From the NCBI RefSeq assembly GCF_030272615.1, contig NC_081412.1, positions 671,546,852 to 671,610,851 of the forward strand: a stretch of DNA of 64,000 bases. Reading direction: 5' to 3'. The notes under the pieces were generated by a model, which was given only the letters and a program-made list of their open reading frames with translations, ran no database searches and was not told the origin of the DNA. Both the position numbers and the translations under genes were made by a program. The DNA comes from Cryptomeria japonica (taxonomy: Eukaryota; Streptophyta; Pinopsida; Cupressales; Cupressaceae). Positions 57,478-64,000 of this stretch are shown here, piece by piece (position 1 is the stretch's first letter; each line of letters starts with the position of its first letter).

Positions 57478-59217
57478 TCAACTAGGGAGACCGCAAGGAT
57501 CTCCAACCTTCTTTTTATTCTTGGAGCCCATAGGCCTACCATTTTTTTTAGTCAAGGAGGATCCTTTTATAAGGTCGTCCTCATCTTCACTAACTTCAGA
57601 TGGTTCATTCCTAGTAGCTACAATTCTTCCTATGTCGGACCCAGACATCTGGGAGTCTGGAAAGCCAAGGAGCATTATGCTAGACCTAATTTCTTCAAGA
57701 CCCTTATTGGCATAGATTACTTCAATAACATGATTATCTTATAACTCTTTGAGCATAGAGGTTGTCGAAGGGTTGGTGATGTTAACTTCACGGGTAAGCC
57801 CTGCAGGTGATGAGGAGTCTGAATTCTTGGGGGTTTCAAATCTGATCATCACACTTGCAAGGTTATCACTGGAGTTAGCAACATCAGCACTTCAGCTAGG
57901 GTTCTCTGAAAGTTTCTTAACCATTTTTTTTACCATAGAGTTTGTCGAGGTTAGAGCGGGAGCAGGTGAGCTATTATTTGTAGGGAGGGGGTAATCGCAG
58001 ATGCCCGTTACTTGGTTGATAGTTGGGATAGTAGGATTGCTTTGGTTTGGGGCATTTAGGTTGCTAGTTTTCCTCCTACGCTTTCTAGAAGTGACCAACT
58101 GAAAATAGTCAGAGGGCGATTCTGGAGGACCAATTGATGGGTCAGAGGCCGGACCGAGGTGATCAAAGACAAGGGGTGAGTGATCAATGTGCATGGGTTT
58201 TAATTATGAATAATTGGTGGTGGGAGTAGCGACTTCTTCGTTAACAGGGGGTGGGGTGGATGAGTGTTGAGAAATCTTGGTTCTAGGGTTCGTGGAGGCA
58301 TCAGTTGAGTTGTTGTTGGGTTTATGATTTCTGCGATTAATGATTGGGCAATTTTTTTGAAGATGCCCTTCTTTTTTGCAGAGAAAGTATGCATTTAGTC
58401 CTCCAAGCATTTCAATAGGGCAAACAAAGGTTTCTTCATTGACGTTTAGGGATAAAGATGGTGGGATATCAATCCCTGGCTTAATCGATATAAGCAATCT
58501 GGCATCCAAGTTGGGGAGAAGGCGGGTCGTTTCATCAATACGGATTGTTTTTCCAAAAGGTTCCATTAACTGTGGAAGAACATGCCAAAGGAAGGGGGGG
58601 ACATCCTTGAGGATGACCCACCTAGGGGAGGATAGTCCGAGAACCTCATCATAGTCCACCTCTAGAGACCAAGCTAGGGCATAGAAGGAAGTATTTCCAA
58701 CTGTCCAGTATTGATGCTTTAGTGCGTCCCTTTGAGCCTCGTGAGATTTAAAGAAAATAAGGTAGAGACCCTTTTGAATTTGTCTGCAAAATGATATTTT
58801 AAGTCCTAATTTTAAATTCTAGAGGTTATGAAACCAGTCGTCTAAAAATTTCCTAGGTGGGTATTTCTCGACATCAACACATGCAAAGAAAATAACCGTA
58901 TTACTTAACCTAGTCTTTTTTGAGGCAATTTCATTCAACATTTCCAGATTGGGCGAAATGTAGAAGGAACCCGAGATAGTGCTAGGGCACTTACCTTCCT
59001 GACTGGATATTTCTTTGCCAGGAGCCTTAGAAAATCGTGTGTTAGGGTTGACTCCATTTGCAGGCAGGGAGATCGTTTCAGCAAAAGATTTCTTTGGCAG
59101 AGATTTAGATTGATTTGCAGATTTAGGGTTGTCAATGGCACTGCCATCCGATTCTGACTCCATAGGAAGCCAAAGGTTAAGCCACATGAGTGACCACGTA
59201 GGTGTGGGGAGTTGCAA
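57478..59217 (-). pseudogene. LINE-C ORF1: DUF4283-like / zinc knuckle RNA-binding protein
   Basis: N-terminus LWLPMESESDGSAID (about 59160), block NTVIFFACVDVEKYPPRKFLDDWFHNL (58900-58820), the DUF4283-like middle PPFLWHVLPQLMEPFGKTIRIDETTRLLPNLDARLLISIKP (58600-58490), and a knuckle AYFLCKKEGHLQKNCP (58395-58350) in which the first Cys of CX2CX4HX4C is Tyr. C-terminus: GRPMGSKNKKKVGD (57545-57500), basic, then TAA at 57480-57478. Frameshifts near 58819, 58200 and 57890. ORF2 begins 21 nt further on. Confidence 0.85.
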
Positions 59218-59745
59218 ATTAAATGAAGTGCAATATTAAATTTGCAAACAGAAGGAAAGAAAAGAACGTAAAAAAATAGCAATGGAGAGGAGTTTCAAAC
59301 CATCTGGAGGAGAATTAACCCCTCCACAAAGATGCTGAGGTGTCCACATCACCACACTTGTCTCGAACAGCTCGTAGACAACTAGACTTAGTGCTCGTAG
59401 GCCCCGAGGTTCACAGATGTCAGATTTGCAATCGTTGAGTTTGCAGACCCCATCTTTTTTGCAGACCTCTATTTGGCGTGCAGAGTTTGATGCCAATTTT
59501 TTGCCCTAATTTATTACCTACTCCCTATCCATTCTGTATTTTGTTGTGTCCGTCTTATCTAATGGATTTGCTTTGATTGCTTTTCCTTCCGTCTCTTGGT
59601 GATTGATGTTTTCTGCCTAATCTCCTTGCAGAGTAGGTTTTCAGTTTTAGGGTTTGTGATGTTATCGACAGGGGTGATCTTGTTCATGTTGCTGAATTGC
59701 ACAAGCCCTTGACCTTCTGCTCAAAAGATAGTCACAAATTGAAGC

Positions 59746-62640
59746 TCTTTTTAATTATTTTAATATATAATTCAAATTTTGTTTATTATTAACTTAATTA
59801 TTTCTTTTATTAAATTTTAAAATTATCTCATTTTATTTCTATTTCTATATTTATTTTATCCTCTCCTCCCTCTTTACATCTCCATCTTTATTATTATATT
59901 TTAATATTTTATAATTTAACATATTTTTCATATTTAATTAATATTATATTATATTTTTGATATTTTTAAACTTATCAATTATAACAAATTTAATATAATT
60001 TTATATTAATTTTTTTGATATTATTGAATTATCAAAATATCAAAAAATATTTCTTTAACATTATTGAGAAATATTTTCAATATTTAATTAATATTATATT
60101 ATATTTTTTGATATTTTTGAATTTATCAACTATATCAAAAAAATACTTCTATGACATTACTCAGAACCTTTCTTGATGTAATAAATTTTAAAATTGTAAT
60201 TTACAATTTAAAAATGAAGAAAACATCATTGACTATTAAGTTCTATCAACAATGGCCTAGTTTTCACCTATAAATTTTTTTAATTAGATCTTATTTTCAT
60301 GGTTATCTCTCTCGTGTTGTTTTCTAATAATGCCTTTACGTACCCTAAAAAAAACTACTTACATCCCCAAATCTATCAATTTTAACCAAAAATATACTTA
60401 AACAACTCACTAAAATCCTTCCCTCTTTAGTTTTTCTATAATATGATTTTTAAAATATTATATTTTAATATTTTTTTAATCTAATATATTTTTAATATTT
60501 AATTAAAAATTAATGTATCTAGTGATGGAGAACTTGTATTCTTTAACAGAAGGCAGAAATTTGAATTCCACAAGGGGCAGGGTGTGTATGCCTTATTGAC
60601 TTTGGTCTATTATAGATAAAAAAAATAAAAATAAAAATAATTAATATATATTTTATTTTTAAATTTATTAATTTAAAATTATTTCTATTTTATTATAATA
60701 TAAAATAAATTTAAAAAAAATATATATATAATATAATATAATTTGAATTGTATAAATTTTATCATAATATAAAATATGTTAACTTTTAATTTATATTAAT
60801 TTTAAATAAACTATTAGTAATAATGCCTAAACCTTTTAATTTGCTAAACACATTAATATAATTTTAAATTCAAATCTACCCAAATTATAAAAATAAAATA
60901 ATAAGCATTAAACTTAAAAAAAAACCAAATAAGAATTGACTTTGGTCCATTATGGATAAAAAAAAAAAAAAAAAAAATTTAATTAATAATATGTTATATT
61001 TTAAAATTTATTAGTCTAAATTTTATTTTATTTTATTATAATATAAAATAAATTTAAAAAAAAATAAAAATATAATATAATATAATTTGAATTGTATAAA
61101 TTTTATCATAATATAAAATATGTTAAGGTTAGTAGACCTGTTGTATTATAATTTATATTAATTTTAAAATATACTATTCTTAATAATGCCTAAACCTTTT
61201 AATTTGCTCAACACATTAATAGTATTTTAAATTCAAATCTACTCAAATTATAAAAATAAAATAATAAGTATTAAACTTTAAAATATATATATATAAGCAT
61301 TGACTTTGGTCCATTATGGATCAAAAAACAAACAAATAAATTTCATTAATTATATATTATATTTTTAAATTTATTAATTTAAAATTGTTTCTATTTTATT
61401 ATAATATAAAATAAATTTAAAAAAAATAAAAATTAAATATAATATAATTTTAATTGTATAAATTTTATCTTAATATAAAATATGTTAACGTTTAGTAGAT
61501 CTGTTGTATTTTAATTTATATTAATTTTAAATAAACTATTAGTAATAATGCTTAAACCTTTTAATTTGCTAAACACATTAATATAATTTTAAATTCAAAT
61601 CTACTCAAATTATAAAAATAAAATAATAAGTATTCAACTTTTTTTTAAAATCACTGGGTTAGGCAAAATACTTGCACAATTAAGTTTTCTTCCCCCAAAA
61701 TAATAATGTAATATTAATTACAATATCATAATATCTTAATTATAATATAGTAAGAATAATATAATAATCATAATATGAATAAATAATAATAATAATATTT
61801 ATAAAATAATACGAATTTCTTATAATATCATCATTAATTTTTTAATACATATAATGTTTGACTTTATTTTTAATTATTTTAATATATAATTCAAATTTTG
61901 TTTATTGTTAACAATTTTTTTTTTATAAAATTTTAAAATTATCTCATTTTATCTCTATTTTATCCTCTCCCCTCTCTATCCATCTCCATCTTTATTATTA
62001 TATTTTACTATTTTATAATTTAACATTTTTTTAATATTTAATTAATATTATATTATATTTTTGATGATGTTGAATTTATCAAAATATCATAAAATACTTA
62101 TTTGACATCATTGAAAAATATTTTTAATATTTAATTAATATTATATTTTTTATGCTGTTGAATTTATCAAAATATCATAAAATACTTATTTGACATCATT
62201 GGAAAATATTTTTAATATTTAATTAATATTATATTATATTTTTTGTATTGTTGAATTTATCAACTATATAAAAAAAACTTCTATGACATTAGTGAAAGCT
62301 TTATGTGATGCAATAAATTTTAAAATTATAATTTACAATTTAAAATTGAAAAGTCATCATTTTGACTATCAAACTTTATCAACAATTGCCTAATATTCAG
62401 CTAGAAATTTTATTAATTAGATTTATTTCTCATGGATAATTCTTATTTCCTTTGTCTATACATTATAGAAAGCACTGTTGACATTTTTATTAATTTATTA
62501 AAAAAAATTAAAAAATCTGAAATAGATTTCTTTTTCCCGGATACTTCCTTCTTTTATCTATACAGTATAGAGAGCACGTTTGACTTTTTATTAATTTATT
62601 AAAAATTAAAATATATTTTTTTAAATTTTTAAGTAATTAA
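59746..62640. repeat. AT-rich repeat block, no genes
   Basis: Two long direct repeats, about 59753-60290 and 61870-62410, share the order TTAATATATAATTCAAATTTTG, a CTCTCC pyrimidine patch, CATCTTTATTATTATATTTTA and TAAATTTTAAAATT(G/A)TAATTTAC. Between them lies a tandem array. No protein-like reading frame occurs in the whole block. The repeat structure resembles a satellite-like or MITE-derived family. Confidence 0.75.
60595..61680. repeat. Tandem array with units of about 340-365 bp
   Basis: Units begin ATTGACTTTGGTC(C/T)ATTAT(G/A)GAT at 60595, 60935 and 61299, so spacing is 340 and 364 bp. Each contains AATAATGC(C/T)TAAACCTTTTAATTTGCT(A/C)AACACATTAATA. A further relative lies at 52847-53250, beyond LINE-C. 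Confidence 0.85.
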
Positions 62641-62663
62641 TAATCACGGTCAAAATTGCACTG

Positions 62664-62672
62664 CATATATAC
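62664..62672 (+). promoter_or_regulatory. TATA-like box before a possible host exon
   Basis: CATATATAC stands in otherwise non-AT sequence about 87 bp before the ATG at 62751, a plausible plant TATA spacing with a short leader (CCTTCCATCCCCCACTTCAC..). No other promoter element was assigned. Confidence 0.4.
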
Positions 62673-62750
62673 TTGTTAGCCTTCCATCCCCCACTTCACT
62701 GCGGAAACTCTGTTTGTTCTCAAGAAATCGGCTCTGTTAAGCTGTGAAAG

Positions 62751-62820
62751 ATGGAATCGGGACTTTCCAACAGTGCCAGAAATGAATGGGAAAAAGAAGA
62801 CAATGGTGATGTTATTATAG
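62751..62820 (+). CDS. Possible first exon of a host gene, unknown product
   Basis: ATG at 62751 opens MESGLSNSARNEWEKEDNGD followed by VII. The frame meets an AG/GTACGC splice donor at 62820/62821; without splicing it would stop after 38 codons. The peptide is short, charged and not recognised. Support comes from the TATA-like box upstream and the sharp change from AT-rich repeats to balanced sequence at about 62645. Later exons were not identified. Confidence 0.35.
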
Positions 62821-62835
62821 GTACGCAACTAGTAG

Positions 62836-63110
62836 TTTTCAATACCTTTAAAAGATCTGTTATCTGACATAGAGAAAAATAGATTAAATTTTCTCATAGC
62901 TTCTGATTATAGGTAAATATGTAATATTTTTGTAAAATCTTTATGTTAACTATGCCTTTTTCAATACTCTTTACAAGATCTGTTAACTGTCATAGAGGAG
63001 AATTGATTAAATTTTCTCGGAGATTCGGATTATAGGTACATATGTAGTTTTCTGCAAAATCTGTGTGTTGTCTATGTCATTTTCAATACCCTTTTCAAGC
63101 TCTGTAAACA
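62836..63110 (+). repeat. 122-bp tandem repeat in the would-be intron
   Basis: TTTTCAATAC starts at 62836, 62958 and 63080; each unit continues AAGATCTGTTA(T/A)CTG..CATAGAG(A/G)A and ends with GATTATAGGTA. Two full units plus the start of a third. Each unit end repeats the ATAGGTA donor-like word found at 62817-62823. Confidence 0.85.
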
Positions 63111-63820
63111 GAATTGTTTTCTCAGCTAATGATTAAGGACGAATGTGCTGAAAAAATGGTCAACGGTTAAATTGGTGTGGTTTATTGGTTCCCATATTAC
63201 TTTAAGGATTGATTTTATACTAAAGAGAAGGGAGGTTGCCAAACGTCCCCAGATCCAGATTCTGTACAAGTTAAATCAATGGGTTTTAGCCATCTATCTC
63301 TTTTTAACAAGTCAAGATGATACAGAATTGAAGCAAGCCCAAAAAATAATCTATTCTATTCGAAAATCCAACATATAGAAGTTCATAAAATTCCAAGGGT
63401 CACAAAAACCTCTTGAATATCAATTCCCTTGTTCAAAAGCTTAAAATCTTTGACTCTATGTCTGGTGCTAGAATTTCACATGCTAAATCTACTCTCTGGG
63501 GCTGGAAAGATGAACCCCCTGACTGGCTTACTTCCTATGAGTTTCAGTGGGGAGGCCCCAATAAGATTGTTCAATACCTCGGTATTCCCTTTTCTGTTTC
63601 GCCCTCTCTCAAAGAGATGTGGCAGTGGGTCAAATGTAAAATTGATAAGAAACTGCATAAATGGAATAATAGATTCCTCTCTCTGGCAGGTAGAGTTCAA
63701 GTCTGTCAGAAAATTCTCTCATCTTATAGTGTGTATTATTCTTCAACTTGGATGTTTAATGATTATCAAATAATTGACATCCAGAAGACTAATACCTGTG
63801 GTCTGATGGTAGAGGTGGTA
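63111..63820 (+). repeat. Direct duplication with 710-bp spacing
   Basis: 63111-63290 (GAATTGTTTTCTCAGCTAAT to GTTAAATCA) recurs at 63821-64000 with only a handful of changes. The second copy runs off the window, so the unit may be a longer tandem duplication. The LINE fragment lies between the copies. The open stretch 63145-63378 (IGSHITLRIDFILKRREV) lies mostly in the first copy and is not recognised. Confidence 0.85.
63395..63818 (+). pseudogene. LINE ORF2 fragment (LINE-A/C family)
   Basis: Plus-strand frame NINSLVQKLKIFDSMSGARISHAKSTLWGWKDEPPDWL, then WGGPNKIVQYLGIPFSVSPSLKEMWQWV and SLAGRVQVCQKILSSYSVYYS, matches the RT thumb region of LINE-C (55317-54880) closely. A frameshift near 63790 then gives YLWSDGRGGR, also matching LINE-C. 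It starts abruptly after 63395 and ends at the duplication border, so it is an internal fragment rather than a normal 5'-truncated insertion. Confidence 0.85.
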
Positions 63821-64000
63821 GAATTGTTTTCTCAGCTAATGATTAAGGACGAATGTGCTGAAAAAATGGTCAACGGTTAAATTGGTGTGGTTTATTGGTT
63901 CCCATATTACTTAAAGGATTGATTTTATACTAAAGAGAAGGGAGGTTGCCAAACGTCCCCAGATCCAGATTCTGTACAAGTTAAATCATTGGTTTTTAAC

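Larger units (their letters stand above)
53310..59745 (-). mobile_element. LINE-C, near full-length L1-type element
   Basis: Minus-strand LINE with ORF1 (59217-57478) and ORF2 (57456 to about 53430), about 6.4 kb with a 5' untranslated part to about 59745. It sits inside the AT-rich repeat family. Same family as LINE-A and the fragment at 63395. Both boundaries are approximate, because a clear poly-A tail and a clean target duplication were not found. Confidence 0.85.

Noticed and set aside
53240-59790. An imperfect duplication of about 30 bp flanking LINE-C (CTTTATTTTTTAATATTT / CTTTTTAATTATTTTAATA)
   Set aside because: The similarity is within the AT-rich repeat family and has several mismatches, so it cannot be called a target duplication.
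59753-62410. The two long AT-rich direct repeats as LTRs of one element
   Set aside because: They do not start TG or end CA, have no duplicated flanks that I could define, and enclose only a tandem array without primer site or polypurine tract.
1-64000. tRNA, rRNA or other structured RNA genes
   Set aside because: No tRNA A/B box pair with a cloverleaf and no rRNA-like sequence was noticed by eye; a covariance search was not possible.

Overview
This window is repeat-dominated, AT-rich nuclear DNA of a land plant. The evidence is the mix of element families: Tat-like Ty3/gypsy, Ty1/copia with an initiator-Met-type primer site, plant L1-type LINEs with a DUF4283-like ORF1, and a short run of TTTAGGG-type telomeric repeats. 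A large, slowly purged genome such as a gymnosperm would fit, but the species cannot be read from the sequence. Almost all recognisable coding sequence belongs to broken transposable elements; I see no complete host gene.

Layout. (1) 1-8025: LINE-A, minus strand, cut by the window edge and split by a 4.1 kb solo LTR (3051-7127, 5-bp target duplication AGAAA). (2) 8026-9193: AT-rich spacer. (3) 9194-52846: LINE-B, plus strand, 5'-truncated, poly-A at 52833-52844, flanked by ATATTTTAATATTTA. It is split at 13677/51069 by a 37.4 kb nested insertion. The outermost part of that insertion is a minus-strand Tat-like gypsy element (13678-51068, duplication GTGCA). The gypsy is itself interrupted by a plus-strand copia element (16079-34452, duplication TGTGA/TGTGC) and by a plus-strand gag-only LTR element (34787-43808, duplication GGGGG). 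The copia 3' LTR carries a 10,756-bp terminal-inverted-repeat DNA transposon (22334-33089, duplication GAGT), and the gag-only element's 3' LTR carries a 993-bp non-coding element (42177-43169) with related ends. The order of events follows from the nesting: LINE-B, then gypsy, then copia and gag-only element, then the two DNA elements. (4) 52847-53309 and 59746-62640: an AT-rich repeat family in which LINE-B and LINE-C sit. (5) about 53310-59745: LINE-C, minus strand, the most complete LINE, same family as LINE-A. (6) 62641-64000: a TATA-like box, a possible host first exon with a splice donor, 122-bp tandem repeats in the would-be intron, and a near-identical 710-bp-spaced duplication holding a LINE fragment.

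The most unusual item is the DNA transposon at 22334-33089. Its minus strand carries a decayed DDE-like transposase of the type with SDN..GQFKN and KGEHDGAGACVKR motifs, its plus strand a separate multi-exon, proline-rich and acidic accessory gene, and it has palindromic subterminal GGGCRCCCATTT-type motifs at both ends. The 4-bp duplication and transposase motifs suggest the Sola superfamily, but this needs a database comparison. The 993-bp element looks like its non-autonomous relative.

No element here looks able to move on its own: all reading frames have stops or frameshifts, and the reverse transcriptase catalytic Asp pair is altered in each of the four retroelements where it can be seen.
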